Part shown: in pieces, positions 18,516 to 28,277 of the stretch
How the letters are laid out: every line of letters begins with the position of its first letter
Numbering within the stretch: the first letter of the stretch is position 1
Notes under the pieces: generated by a model
Told to the model about the DNA's origin: nothing
Database searches by the model: none
Seen by the model: the letters and a program-made list of their open reading frames with translations, nothing else
Assembly (NCBI RefSeq): GCF_003048875.2
Contig: NZ_CP049264.1
Coordinates: 62,001 to 126,000 of the forward strand
Origin: Campylobacter concisus
Lineage (GTDB): Bacteria > Campylobacterota > Campylobacteria > Campylobacterales > Campylobacteraceae
Direction of reading: 5' to 3'
DNA: 64,000 nt
Position numbers and translations under genes: made by a program

Positions 18516-20957
18516 CTACAAAGATTGCAAAATTTTTGGTTTAGAAAACGCGGTGATCGGTTTGATCTCGCCTTTGTATTTTTCTAAATTTACAAGGATC
18601 GTGTGTCCGCAGTTGCTTTGAGCGATGCTAGATGTGCCTTTGTCGCGAGTTAGGACATTGACGCAGCCGTGTTTGCAAAGGCTCTTTTCGCCTAGCACTT
18701 CAGGATCGTACCACGCACCCTCGCAGATGGCGATGACGTGCTCTGGGATGATGTCAGTGACTAGCGCGCCGACTAAAATTTCGCCCCTGTCGTTAAATAC
18801 TCTCACCACGTCGCCAGTCGCGATGCCTTTTGCTTTGGCGTCATTTACGTTTATGAGCATTGGCTCTCTTGCGCATACTTCAGCGTAGTTTCTGATTATT
18901 GAGTTATTTAGCTGTGAGTGGAGGCGGTATCTTGAGTGTGGGGTTGTGACGCTAAATGGATACTTTTTGGCTTTTTCGCTGCCAAGCCACTCAAACGGCT
19001 CGATCCAAGCAACGTGTGGCGCAAAGTCTTTGTAGCCAAATTTAGCGATAGTTGGAGAGTAGAGCTCTATCTTGCCAGATGGCGTGCCTAGGCGGTTTTT
19101 GTGAGGATTTTCTCTAAAAGCGCTAAGCCTTGTGTAGTATCTGCTAGCTTCGTCATCTTGCTCAAATCTAACATATCCCTCTTTCCAAAACTCATCAAAG
19201 CTTGGCATCTTGACATTTATGCCTTTAGCTTGCTCGGCTGCATCTGCGTAAAATTCTTTCGCCCAGCCAAGCTCATCTTTGCCCTCTGTAAAGACCTCTT
19301 CTCTGCCCCAGCGTTTGCAAATTTGTGAGCAGATCCAGTAATCGCTCCTGCTCTCACCCATAGGCTCTACGATAGGTTTATAAGCTACGATGTATTCGTT
19401 TGTAGGCACGCTTTGGTTGATGTCGTTTCTCTCGACTTCAAGGGCTACTGGCAAGACGATGTCGCTTAGTTTTGCTGTGCTTGTCCAAAATGGCTCAGCG
19501 GTTATTACGGTGTCAAATTTACGCCATGCTTTTACGGCGTTATTTACATCCTGATGCCTTGTAAACATCGATCCAGACGCCATGTAAGCCACTCTCATGT
19601 GTGGTAGCTTGATCTTTGAGCCGTCATAGTCTATCTCTTTGCCAGGGTTTTGCAAAGCCTCGATCGATCTTGAAGATGGGATGGTGACGTTTTTAAATTT
19701 CTTCCAAGGAGCGCCATCTACGTTGTCGTATTTCTCGCTGATGCTGGTGCTGATGCCTTTTAGCGACGGAGCGATCTTGTCTGTAGCGCCATTTGCGTAG
19801 TTGAGGTTAAACTCAAATCCAAGACCCTCTTTGCCTATCTGACCTAGCATCGCACTAAGTGTTACTATGCCCCAAAAGCTCATCTCGCCGTGATCTTGTC
19901 TTTGAAGCGACCTGCCTGCGATTATGACACTTGGCTCTTTTGCAAGTGCTGTTGCAAATTTAGCGATATCCTCAGCTTTTACGCCGCAAATTTTGCTCGC
20001 CCAGTTGATATCTTTGACCACTTTGTCGGTTGTGCCAAGTAGGTAGTCTTTAAATTTATTAAAGCCAACTGTGTATTTTTTGATAAATTCTTCGTCATAA
20101 AGCTTGTTTTCATATAGATAGTGGCACATGCCAAGCATCATTGCTACGTCGGTATTTGGACGAACGATGATGGCTTCAGAGCCAAGGTATCTTGTGGTGT
20201 CGTTTTTAAAGACGCAAACGCTATAAGTTTTTATACCTGCCTCTTTTATCTTTTTGATGCCAAGATAGCCATCATGTGTTGGTGGTTGCCATGAAATTTG
20301 ACCAGTTACAAGCGGGTCAGTGCCCCAAAATACAACGTTTTTAGCGTTTTTAGCGATGGCCTCCCACTTTGTCGGAGCGTCATAAACGGCGCTGTTGCCT
20401 AGGACGTGAGGCATGATGACAAGGCCAGCTCCAGTTGAGTAGTCGCCACTCTCTTCGACGTATCCGCCAAGCACTTTTAGCATCCTGTGACCAACGGTCC
20501 TGCCCCAGCTGATCTTACCGCTGCCGCCCCACCAGTAGCACTCGCCGTAGATGCTCTCAGGGCCATATTTGTCGAAATTTTCTTTTAAGGCTTTTGCTGC
20601 TAGATCAAGTGCCGTCTCCCAGCTAACACGCACAAATTCCTCTTTGCCACGAAGCTCGCTCTTTGCTGCGCCTTTTGCCTTTAGGTAGCTCTTTCTCACG
20701 TATGGATAGAGCACGCGGCTTTCGTTTTGGATGAGGTCTGGCAAGCTATTGTTCATGGTATTTGGGAATTTATCGCCCTCAAATGGATCAACAGAGACGA
20801 TTTGATTTGAGTTGGTATTTGCCCAAAATAGACCAAATCTATTTGCGCCAAAGGTTTTGTTTTGGTCAAAAATGGTCTTTGTCACGCCCTCTATCTTGTT
20901 TGCCTGCGCTGCTGTGGCAGCAAGTGCAGAAAATTTTATAAAATCTCGTCTTTTCAT
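18516..20957 (-). CDS. bisA: Periplasmic molybdopterin N-/S-oxide reductase (BisA/TorA type)
   Basis: 813 residues of the DMSO-reductase superfamily, type III (Ser-ligated molybdenum): the ligand Ser174 lies in DYSTGAG. A twin-arginine signal (MKRRDFIKFSALAATAAQA) directs folded export to the periplasm. No N-terminal Fe-S cysteine motif is present, as in TorA/BisC. It is orthologous to C. jejuni Cj0264c, which reduces TMAO and DMSO; the C. concisus protein has been described as BisA, acting in anaerobic respiration of N- and S-oxides and in repair of oxidised methionine. The cytochrome partner gene is immediately upstream, 20 bases apart. MoaA for cofactor synthesis is encoded at 50 kb. Confidence 0.93.
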   Translation of the reverse strand: MKRRDFIKFSALAATAAQANKIEGVTKTIFDQNKTFGANRFGLFWANTNSNQIVSVDPFEGDKFPNTMNNSLPDLIQNESRVLYPYVRKSYLKAKGAAKSELRGKEEFVRVSWETALDLAAKALKENFDKYGPESIYGECYWWGGSGKISWGRTVGHRMLKVLGGYVEESGDYSTGAGLVIMPHVLGNSAVYDAPTKWEAIAKNAKNVVFWGTDPLVTGQISWQPPTHDGYLGIKKIKEAGIKTYSVCVFKNDTTRYLGSEAIIVRPNTDVAMMLGMCHYLYENKLYDEEFIKKYTVGFNKFKDYLLGTTDKVVKDINWASKICGVKAEDIAKFATALAKEPSVIIAGRSLQRQDHGEMSFWGIVTLSAMLGQIGKEGLGFEFNLNYANGATDKIAPSLKGISTSISEKYDNVDGAPWKKFKNVTIPSSRSIEALQNPGKEIDYDGSKIKLPHMRVAYMASGSMFTRHQDVNNAVKAWRKFDTVITAEPFWTSTAKLSDIVLPVALEVERNDINQSVPTNEYIVAYKPIVEPMGESRSDYWICSQICKRWGREEVFTEGKDELGWAKEFYADAAEQAKGINVKMPSFDEFWKEGYVRFEQDDEASRYYTRLSAFRENPHKNRLGTPSGKIELYSPTIAKFGYKDFAPHVAWIEPFEWLGSEKAKKYPFSVTTPHSRYRLHSQLNNSIIRNYAEVCAREPMLINVNDAKAKGIATGDVVRVFNDRGEILVGALVTDIIPEHVIAICEGAWYDPEVLGEKSLCKHGCVNVLTRDKGTSSIAQSNCGHTILVNLEKYKGEIKPITAFSKPKILQSL

Positions 20958-20977
20958 ATTTTCTCCCTTATGAAAAT

Positions 20978-21547
20978 TTATTTTACTTTTTTGGCATTGT
21001 GTTGTAGGTATTTAAGCACTAAATTTAGGTCGGTTTCGTCAAGTGCGACAAATTTCGCGTCTACCATGCCTTGTAAATTTGCTGGCCACTGCGCCGCTGT
21101 AAAGCTGTTTGGTTCGTGCAGCCTGTGACAAGCAGAGCAGGTCTCTTCGTAAATTTTCTTTGCCTTTGCGTAAAGCTCTTTTTGGTTGCCACCAAGCGCG
21201 TCATTTGGCACTTCATAAACGCCATCAGCTTGGTACCAAACCTCGCCATAGTCATCTTCAAGCTCTTTTACTTTTTTGAAATTTGCCTCGCTCTCGTCAT
21301 CAAAAGCTACAAAAACTTCAGGGTCTTCTACGCTTCTTTGAAGCTGGGCCAAGTAGTTTGCCGACACTACACCACTAACCTTGATCTTACTCGTTTTATC
21401 GCCTTTTTCTAAGACTTCAACTGGCGTTAAAACCTCGATCTTACCGATCATCTTGCCATCAAGCGTAATGTTTGCGTCTTTTGCGATCACATCAGCACCA
21501 AAGGCAAGACTACATGCTAGCACTGGGGCTAAAAATAGCATTTTCAT
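20978..21547 (-). CDS. bisB: Monoheme c-type cytochrome, electron donor to the oxide reductase
   Basis: 189 residues with a Sec signal (about 1-17, cleaved near FGA). The single heme site is Cys137-x2-Cys140-His141 in the ETCSACHRLHEP segment, with a Met ligand likely in the following LQGMVD. The first half is a separate domain rich in beta structure. This matches C. jejuni Cj0265c, co-transcribed with the molybdoenzyme gene. It would carry electrons from the menaquinol pool or another cytochrome to the reductase. The symbol follows the usage for the C. concisus pair. Confidence 0.88.
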   Translation of the reverse strand: MKMLFLAPVLACSLAFGADVIAKDANITLDGKMIGKIEVLTPVEVLEKGDKTSKIKVSGVVSANYLAQLQRSVEDPEVFVAFDDESEANFKKVKELEDDYGEVWYQADGVYEVPNDALGGNQKELYAKAKKIYEETCSACHRLHEPNSFTAAQWPANLQGMVDAKFVALDETDLNLVLKYLQHNAKKVK

Positions 21548-21655
21548 TTGACAATCCTTAAAAAAAGAAATTAAATGAATTTTATAACCAGCACGCTTAA
21601 AATTATATTGCTATATTTAGAGAAAAGTGAGTATTTTAGGGGATTTGAAAGGGCT

Positions 21656-21708
21656 AAAGTAAATTTAAAGTTATAAAAATAGGGCGATCGCTCGCCCAAA
21701 TTTACTTT
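21656..21708 (-). terminator. Terminator after flgE
   Basis: The inner stem GGGCGA-TCGC-TCGCCC (21682-21697) is enclosed by AAAGTAAATTT / AAATTTACTTT arms (21656-21666 and 21698-21708). It lies just beyond the flgE stop. Confidence 0.7.
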
Positions 21709-21713
21709 AAGGA

Positions 21714-23315
21714 TTATTTCTTCATCTGGATAGCAGTTTGTATCATCTCATCACTTGTCGTGATGCTTTTTGCGCTCGCTTCGTAGGCCTTTTGTGTGAC
21801 GATCACTTCGCTTAGTGCTTGACCAAGATCGACGTTACTCATCTCAAGCTTGTTTGCTAAAATTTGCGCCCCATAAACGGTCTCGCCAGCTTTGTTTTTG
21901 TAAAAAAATGGCTCGCCAGAGTTGGCTGTGGCTTCATAAAGATTGTCGCCAACCTTTGCCACGCCTTGGTCGTTTATAAAGTGATAAAGCGCCACTTTTG
22001 CCACAGGGAATGCTCTAGTATTGTCGAAATTTGCCATGATGTTGCCACGATCATCGACGCTATATTTTGATAAAAGCCCCTCAGCGTAGCCATCTCTTTT
22101 TATGTTGAAGTCTTTTCTAGCGTTTGCTGAGCTTGTCATGCCATTATAAACGTCCGCATCGCCGTCGCCCTCGAAGTTTAAATTTACGCCGCCAACGCTT
22201 GTTAGTGTATTTGCCACAAGCCTGCCACTGCCATTAAATGTAAGTGAGCCCATTGCTGTGTTTTGCACGGCTCCGCTAGCATCAGTTATTGTCGCCACCG
22301 CGTCCCAGATAGTCTGGTCGCCAGCTTGTGGGATCTGCTTGGTTAAATTTATAGTGACCAAGCTCTTTGTGCCGTCTGCGTTGTAGATATCAGAGGTTAG
22401 CTTTTCTTTGTTTGGCACTTCAACGAGTGAGGTGACTTCGGCATTTACCTCTAAATTTGCAAAATCCATAAATTTAAGGCTCTTATCGTTTATCTGCCAA
22501 GTGCCGTCACCCTCAAGCGTGGTTGAAAACTCGCTAAATTTACCATCGCCGTCTTTTACTTTTACGACCACGCTGTCGCCAGCTTTTGCGCCAAGAGATG
22601 TGGTGCTTAGTGGGATCTGTCCGTTTAGTGAGATCGTCTTGTTTGTATTATCAAGCGTGTAGGCGTATTGGCTAGCATCAAGCGCTGTTGTTTTTTTATC
22701 TGTTATGCGGGTTGAGTTTAGATTGCCTTTTAGGCTGATGTTTGTAGTAGCCTCAGCTGGCATAAATAAAAAATGAGGCAGTGTTATGCCTTTTTGCGAG
22801 CCAGGATCGCCCAGACTTAGCTCCTCTTGCGAGACTGTGTAAGCTTGTGGGGCGCTTGAGGTTTGACCATATTTTTTAAGAGCGGTTGCACTTGGCGTGG
22901 TCGGAGTGAAATTTGCAAGCGTGCCAAGGAGTAAATTTCCCCTAGTATCTACTAAATTTCCAGCCGCGTCTATATCAAAAGTGCCTGTTCTTGTGTAGTA
23001 GTTTTTGCCTGTTTTATCGACAACGCCAAAGAAGCCATCTCCGCCTATAGCAAGGTCAAAGTTGTTATCAGTGCTTTGAAAGCTACCATTTGACATGTCA
23101 AGTGCAGTCGTTTGCTTAGTAGCTCCAAGTCCCACTTGATCGCTAGTTGGGCCACTTCCTGCTGAGACTAGGTTTTGGTTTATTAAATTTTTAAACTCAG
23201 GGATTGAAGCTTTGAAACCGACATTATTTATGTTTGAGATGTTGTTTGACCAAACATCCATGCCAAAGCTTTGCGTCTTGATGCCGCTAACCCCGTTGTA
23301 AAAACCTCTCATCAT
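21714..23315 (-). CDS. flgE: Flagellar hook protein FlgE
   Basis: 533 residues, close to the ~545 of C. jejuni FlgE (Cj0043), the major hook subunit that polymerises outside the cell after export through the flagellar type III system. The N-terminus has the rod/hook signature (GFYNGVSGIKTQSFGMDVWSNNISNINNVGFK read in segments), and the C-terminus carries the matching coiled helix (LGQALSEVIVTQKAYEASAKSI). The variable central domain is exposed on the hook. Two adjacent ATGs (23315, 23312) are possible starts. Last gene of the fliK-flgD-flgE operon. Confidence 0.95.
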   Translation of the reverse strand: MMRGFYNGVSGIKTQSFGMDVWSNNISNINNVGFKASIPEFKNLINQNLVSAGSGPTSDQVGLGATKQTTALDMSNGSFQSTDNNFDLAIGGDGFFGVVDKTGKNYYTRTGTFDIDAAGNLVDTRGNLLLGTLANFTPTTPSATALKKYGQTSSAPQAYTVSQEELSLGDPGSQKGITLPHFLFMPAEATTNISLKGNLNSTRITDKKTTALDASQYAYTLDNTNKTISLNGQIPLSTTSLGAKAGDSVVVKVKDGDGKFSEFSTTLEGDGTWQINDKSLKFMDFANLEVNAEVTSLVEVPNKEKLTSDIYNADGTKSLVTINLTKQIPQAGDQTIWDAVATITDASGAVQNTAMGSLTFNGSGRLVANTLTSVGGVNLNFEGDGDADVYNGMTSSANARKDFNIKRDGYAEGLLSKYSVDDRGNIMANFDNTRAFPVAKVALYHFINDQGVAKVGDNLYEATANSGEPFFYKNKAGETVYGAQILANKLEMSNVDLGQALSEVIVTQKAYEASAKSITTSDEMIQTAIQMKK

Positions 23316-23320
23316 GGCTT

Positions 23321-24028
23321 TTAGCCCTCGTAATATTCAGATACTTTATCCATTGAAACGTATTCGCCAGCTACCTTCATCATAGCCTTGCCATCTACAA
23401 ATTTCACCGCCTCGACTGGGTAGTTGCCTACTTGTGTTTTATACTCTTTGCCATCTTTGCCAGTGTAAGTCGCTGAAATGGTGTATGAGCCATTTGGCAC
23501 TTGGTTGCCAGACGCGTCTTTGCCGTCCCAAGCTAGGTTATGAACGCCTGCATTTGTCTCGCTTAGATCAGTTGTTCTTACGACTTGACCATTTGCGTTT
23601 TTGACCTCGATTTTGCCATTTGCGAGATCTGTCTTAAAGTAAAGCGCAAATTTTGCATCTTTTTTCTCATCTGTTAGTGTGACTGCATTTGAGCCAGTTG
23701 AAACCATCTTGCCAAGGGCTGAGATAGCGTAGGCATTTGCGTTTGACTTTAGCTGACTTACTAGCTCTTTCATCGCTTTGTTTGTATTTTCTTGCATCTC
23801 GACTGATGCTAGCTGGCTAGTTTGCGTTAGCATCTTTTCAGTATCCATAGGGCTTGTTGGGTCTTGGTACTGAAGCTCGGTTAAAAGTAGCTTCATAAAT
23901 GCATCTTTATCTAGCTGTCCATTTGGATTAGTTCCTGTGCTAGCTGCAGCGTCTTGTCTTGCTTTTGCCTTTTTCTCGGCATTTTTTTGTTGCGTTGTTT
24001 GTGTAGTTATATCTGAAACTGAAGCCAT
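23321..24028 (-). CDS. flgD: Flagellar hook capping protein FlgD
   Basis: 235 residues. The N-terminal export region has the FlgD signature DKDAFMKLLLTELQYQDPTSPMDTEKML (about 40-68). A FlgD Ig-like/tudor region follows, with NLAWDGKDASGNQVPNGSYT. FlgD caps the growing hook and is discarded later. Five bases separate it from flgE, and 8 bases from fliK upstream. Confidence 0.95.
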   Translation of the reverse strand: MASVSDITTQTTQQKNAEKKAKARQDAAASTGTNPNGQLDKDAFMKLLLTELQYQDPTSPMDTEKMLTQTSQLASVEMQENTNKAMKELVSQLKSNANAYAISALGKMVSTGSNAVTLTDEKKDAKFALYFKTDLANGKIEVKNANGQVVRTTDLSETNAGVHNLAWDGKDASGNQVPNGSYTISATYTGKDGKEYKTQVGNYPVEAVKFVDGKAMMKVAGEYVSMDKVSEYYEG

Positions 24029-24036
24029 AATCTCTC

Positions 24037-25437
24037 CTAAATATATCTTGGTATTACTAGCTCAAGCAAGCTTTGTTCCGCTTGAGCGTTTTCGCTCTCG
24101 TCGCTTTGATTTGAGCTATATTTGTTCTTTGCTTGTTCTCTTTTTTCTTGTCTTTGGTTTTGGTCTGAGAAATTCATCTCAAGCTCGGTAAATCCCATAT
24201 TTACAAGGCTGTTTTTAAACTCAGCTTGGTTTTGTAAAAAGAGGTTCATCGTAGCTGTGGTCGAGCTAAAATTTACATGCAAATTATTGCCGCGATTAAC
24301 CATCGTGATCTCGACCTCGCCTAAATTTAGCGGGTTAAGCGTGATGTTAAAGCGAGTGATCGGCGCTTTGTAGTTTTGCACCTGCTCTTTTAGTGTAGAA
24401 GAGAAATTACTAAGCGTCTCTTTTATCTCTGCCTTTGTTTGAAGCTGGTGTTTAGCGCTGTTTGCGATATCTTTTACCATTTGATTTAGCTCTGATTTAT
24501 TGTCGCTGCTAAATGTCTCCTCGCTTGGCTCAGCCTCGCTCATCTGCTCTCTTTCTGGAAAGAGTAGCGACTCAAGAGTTGGGGCTTTTTGCGCCTTTTG
24601 CTCGTGTAAATTTACCTTTACTTTTGGCTCTTTTGGCTGCTCATCTGGCTCAATATCCACTATCTCATCATCAAGCTTTACTTCACTATCATCTAGTTTT
24701 TTAGGCTCTTCTTTGACTAAATTTTTAACTTCGCTGACTGGATTTGCCACCACCTCTTTTAGCAAAGTATCAAGCTTTACGACCTCTTTTGGCTCGTTTT
24801 TGATGATAGTTTGCTCGACCTCGTTTTTTAGCTCTTTTAAGTAAAAAGGCTTGTCCTCAGTCTTTATCGGCGTGAAAAATTCCTGCTTGCCCAAATTTTT
24901 AAACATCTCGTTTAGTTTTGGCACATCTTCATTTGAAATTTCTATATTTTCAAGGCCAAGGTCAAATTTCTTAGCAAGATCGATAAGATCGCTAACGCTT
25001 TTAACGTTGCTAAGCTCTTCGACGTTTTGGGGCACACTTAAGAAATTTGCTATTTTGTCGCTGAAATTTGGAAATTTACTTACCTTTTCATTGCCGTTTA
25101 GTATCTCTAAAACTTGCAAAAGCTGCATGAAATTTGCATTTTCATAGAGCTCATTTTTTGTATCTTCGTCCAAATTTTCTTCAAGTGCGGCTGAAATTTT
25201 TGCCACGCTTTCGTTTTGCGCCTTTTCTATCGTCTCTTTTTGGATATCAACAGTTTTTACTATCTCTTTGACATCCTTTTCGGTGATCTTTTGACCGCTA
25301 TTTGCCTTGCTCGCAGCCGCATCCAAAACCATCGACAAAAACTCGCCGTTGTTTTGAGACTTCTTCGCAGCCGTAGGCTTTTTAGTAGCCGCAGGAGCTA
25401 GCAAATCTACGTTGTTTTTCGCTGTGTAAGCTTGCAT
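24037..25437 (-). CDS. fliK: Flagellar hook-length control protein FliK
   Basis: 466 residues. The first two thirds are acidic, Lys/Glu/Asp-rich and low in complexity, as expected for the molecular ruler; the conserved C-terminal hook-switch domain (about 330-425) contains LNPLNLGEVEITMVNRGNNLHVNF. FliK is secreted through the flagellar apparatus and switches export from hook to filament subunits. It is first in the operon, downstream of a sigma-54 type promoter, consistent with class II flagellar genes in campylobacters. Confidence 0.92.
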   Translation of the reverse strand: MQAYTAKNNVDLLAPAATKKPTAAKKSQNNGEFLSMVLDAAASKANSGQKITEKDVKEIVKTVDIQKETIEKAQNESVAKISAALEENLDEDTKNELYENANFMQLLQVLEILNGNEKVSKFPNFSDKIANFLSVPQNVEELSNVKSVSDLIDLAKKFDLGLENIEISNEDVPKLNEMFKNLGKQEFFTPIKTEDKPFYLKELKNEVEQTIIKNEPKEVVKLDTLLKEVVANPVSEVKNLVKEEPKKLDDSEVKLDDEIVDIEPDEQPKEPKVKVNLHEQKAQKAPTLESLLFPEREQMSEAEPSEETFSSDNKSELNQMVKDIANSAKHQLQTKAEIKETLSNFSSTLKEQVQNYKAPITRFNITLNPLNLGEVEITMVNRGNNLHVNFSSTTATMNLFLQNQAEFKNSLVNMGFTELEMNFSDQNQRQEKREQAKNKYSSNQSDESENAQAEQSLLELVIPRYI

Positions 25438-25471
25438 TTAATCCCTTTAAATTTAAAAACTTAACGCTTAC

Positions 25472-25489
25472 ATGCAAAATCTATTCCAA
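25472..25489 (-). promoter_or_regulatory. Sigma-54 (RpoN) promoter of the fliK-flgD-flgE operon
   Basis: On the minus strand the site reads TTGGAATAGATTTTGCAT, matching the -24 GG and -12 GC elements at the required spacing (TTGGAA-N6-TTGC). It lies 35-52 bases before the fliK start. Hook genes in campylobacters are known RpoN/FlgSR targets. Confidence 0.8.
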
Positions 25490-25533
25490 AAATTAATTTC
25501 TTGATATCAGCTTAAAATTTATAAAAATTTGGC

Positions 25534-25539
25534 TATAAT
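25534..25539 (+). promoter_or_regulatory. -10 box of typA
   Basis: TATAAT 60 bases before the typA start, in very AT-rich DNA; no good -35 hexamer is apparent. Confidence 0.5.
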
Positions 25540-25598
25540 CTGCCCCTATTTTAAAACTGATAAAGCGAAAAATATCAAACTAATAAACGGAGAAACAT

Positions 25599-27401
25599 TT
25601 GGAAAAGATACGAAATATAGCCGTTATCGCGCACGTCGACCACGGTAAGACAACAATGGTTGATGAGCTTTTGAAGCAGTCAGGAACATTTAACGAGCAT
25701 CAAAACCTTGGCGAGCGTGTAATGGATAGCAACGACATCGAAAGAGAGCGTGGCATCACGATCCTTTCTAAAAACACCGCCATTCGCTACAAAGATACAA
25801 AGATCAACATCATCGACACCCCAGGCCACGCCGACTTTGGTGGCGAAGTAGAGCGTGTTCTTAAGATGGTTGATGGCGTTTTACTACTTGTTGATGCGCA
25901 AGAGGGCGTTATGCCACAAACTAAATTTGTCGTCAAAAAGGCGCTCTCACTTGGACTTCGCCCAATCGTCGTCGTAAATAAGATAGATAAGCCTGCAGGC
26001 GATCCAGACCGCGTTATAAATGAAATTTTTGACCTTTTTGTCGCACTTGATGCAAACGATGAGCAGTTAGAATTCCCAGTCGTTTATGCCGCTGCAAAAA
26101 ATGGCTACGCAAAACTAAAACTAAGCGATGAAAACAAAGATATGCAGCCACTTTTTGAGACTATCCTAGCTCACGTGCCAGCTCCAAGCGGCAGCGACGA
26201 GAACCCACTTCAGCTTCAAGTTTTTACGCTTGATTATGACAACTACGTCGGCAAGATCGGCATCGCGAGGATTTTTAACGGCAAGATAGCTAAAAACCAA
26301 AACGTCATGCTTGCAAAGGCTGATGGCACAAAGACAACTGGTAGAATTTCAAAGCTTATCGGCTTTATGGGACTTGATAGGATCGATATAAACGAGGCTG
26401 GCACTGGCGACATCGTAGCGATCGCTGGCTTTGACGCGCTTGACGTTGGCGATAGCGTCGTTGATCCAAACAACCCACATCCGCTTGATCCGCTCCATAT
26501 CGAAGAGCCAACACTTAGCGTTGTATTTTCTGTAAATGACGGCCCACTAGCGGGCACTGAGGGCAAACACGTCACATCAAATAAGATCGATGAGCGCCTT
26601 GCAAACGAGATGAAGACAAATATCGCGATGAAGTATGAAAACATCGGTGAGGGTAAATTTAAAGTAAGCGGCCGTGGCGAGCTTCAGATCACCATTTTGG
26701 CTGAAAATATGCGCCGCGAGGGCTATGAGTTTTTACTTGGCAGACCTGAGGTCATCGTAAAAGAGATAAACGGCGTAAAATGCGAGCCATACGAGCTTTT
26801 GGTTATCGACGCGCCTGATGATACGACAGGCACTGTCATAGAAAAACTAGGCAAAAGAAAGGCCGAAATGGTCTCTATGAACCCAACAGGCGACGGTCAA
26901 ACAAGGATCGAATTTGAAATCCCAGCGCGCGGCCTTATCGGCTTTAGAAGCCAGTTTTTGACTGATACAAAAGGCGAGGGCGTTATGAACCATAGCTTTT
27001 TGGAGTTTAGACCACTAAGCGGCACCGTCGAGCACAGAACAAACGGCGCTTTAGTTTCTATGGAAAACGGCGTAACGCTTGCTTATTCGCTATTTAACTT
27101 GCAAGATCGTGGCGTGCTATTTCTTGATCCACAAGCAAAAGTCTATGTGGGCATGATCATCGGTGAGCACAGCCGTCCAAACGACCTTGATGTAAATCCT
27201 ATCAAGGGCAAAAACCTAACGAACGTGCGTGCAAGTGGTAGTGACGATGCGATCAAGCTAGTTCCGCCTAGAAAGCTAAGCCTTGAGCGCGCGCTTGAGT
27301 GGATAGAGGACGACGAGCTAGTCGAGGTTACGCCTATAAATATTCGCGTTCGCAAGCGCTATTTAGACCCAACAGAGCGTAAAAGAAAAGCAAAACTATA
27401 A
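25599..27401 (+). CDS. typA: Ribosome-associated GTPase TypA/BipA
   Basis: 600-residue translational GTPase. G motifs are clear: AHVDHGKTT (G1), [12 protein letters not shown] (G3) and NKIDKPAG (G4); the C-terminus ends with the [14 protein letters not shown] basic tail. BipA binds 70S ribosomes near the EF-G site and supports growth under stress and at low temperature. The start is a TTG at 25599 with GGAG at 25589-25592; no ATG lies near. It is monocistronic, divergent from fliK. Confidence 0.97.
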   Translation: MEKIRNIAVIAHVDHGKTTMVDELLKQSGTFNEHQNLGERVMDSNDIERERGITILSKNTAIRYKDTKINIIDTPGHADFGGEVERVLKMVDGVLLLVDAQEGVMPQTKFVVKKALSLGLRPIVVVNKIDKPAGDPDRVINEIFDLFVALDANDEQLEFPVVYAAAKNGYAKLKLSDENKDMQPLFETILAHVPAPSGSDENPLQLQVFTLDYDNYVGKIGIARIFNGKIAKNQNVMLAKADGTKTTGRISKLIGFMGLDRIDINEAGTGDIVAIAGFDALDVGDSVVDPNNPHPLDPLHIEEPTLSVVFSVNDGPLAGTEGKHVTSNKIDERLANEMKTNIAMKYENIGEGKFKVSGRGELQITILAENMRREGYEFLLGRPEVIVKEINGVKCEPYELLVIDAPDDTTGTVIEKLGKRKAEMVSMNPTGDGQTRIEFEIPARGLIGFRSQFLTDTKGEGVMNHSFLEFRPLSGTVEHRTNGALVSMENGVTLAYSLFNLQDRGVLFLDPQAKVYVGMIIGEHSRPNDLDVNPIKGKNLTNVRASGSDDAIKLVPPRKLSLERALEWIEDDELVEVTPINIRVRKRYLDPTERKRKAKL

Positions 27402-27421
27402 TCCAAATTTGCTAGCAAATT

Positions 27422-27443
27422 CCCTTTGGTGCCAGCCAAAGGG
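27422..27443 (+). terminator. Terminator after typA
   Basis: CCCTTTGG and CCAAAGGG form a perfect 8-bp stem with a 6-nt loop, flanked by two copies of GCTAGC (27410-27415, 27444-27449) that extend the structure. Confidence 0.7.
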
Positions 27444-28277
27444 GCTAGCAAGTGAAATTTAATCCCCAAACCCAATTTAATAATCAGCTTGTAAATTTAT
27501 CTATTTATGCCAAGTGGAGTGGGCTAAATTTAGCCAAATTTAGGGCTTGGCTGCTTTAAATTTATAAAGGCTATTTTTTGATTCTGGCGCTTTAAATTTG
27601 TAAATTTATGCTTGGTAAGTAAATTTGCCTGATCTGATGCCGTCACGAGGAATTTATAGAGTAGTTTGCATTTTATAAAGACTATTTTTGCCCGCAAAAA
27701 GCAATCAGTTATGGTGAGTGAATTGGTTTATTTGAATTTACAAAAGGGTTAAATTTAGATTTTGAGAGCTGTTAAATTTGCTTATTTGACTATCTCTGCA
27801 TCCAAATTTTTGTAGTGGCTAAAATTTTAAATTTGTGGCTTGACTGAATTTACTTGCATGGTTGTAGTGGCGTTGTGGTGAATGGCTACTTTATCCGCAC
27901 AAACGAGCTAAATTTAGTCCTTTCTCGCTCTAAATTTGTAAATTTATGCGAGTTGATAGGATTTGAGCGATATAAATTTTGATTTTAGTGGGCAACTTTA
28001 TATATTGGTGCAAATTTATATCAGCCAGTGCTTGGCTAAAGCATCTGGCAGACTTTAAATTTTAAAATGTAGTCTGAAGCGAGGTCTATAGCAAGTGAAA
28101 GGCTAAATTTGGTTTGACTATTTGTAAATTTATCTAATTAGTAGATTAAATTTAGACCTTGTCTAAAAAACTATCTTTTAAAATCACTCTTGTTAGTGAT
28201 GAAATTTAGCAAATTTATCACCTCAAACCACAATAAAAGCTACCTAAATTTATAAAAAGTGCAGGGAGTAAATTTAA
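27444..28277. other. Gene-free AT-rich stretch dense in 'aaattta' words
   Basis: No gene or RNA is seen. Local repeats occur, for example 'ttataaaggctatttttt' at about 27566 and 'ttataaagactatttttg' at about 27674, and many inverted 'gctaaatttagc'-like words. The style matches the gene-free stretches at 4.2-5.4 and 16.8-18.5 kb, but I cannot establish a clear period here. Confidence 0.4.

Noticed and set aside
21682-21697. GCGATCGC-containing site as a regulatory element
   Set aside because: It is the loop and stem of the flgE terminator hairpin.
24500-24844. Ser-rich 114-codon ORF opposite fliK
   Set aside because: Low-complexity antisense of the acidic Glu/Lys-rich FliK ruler region.
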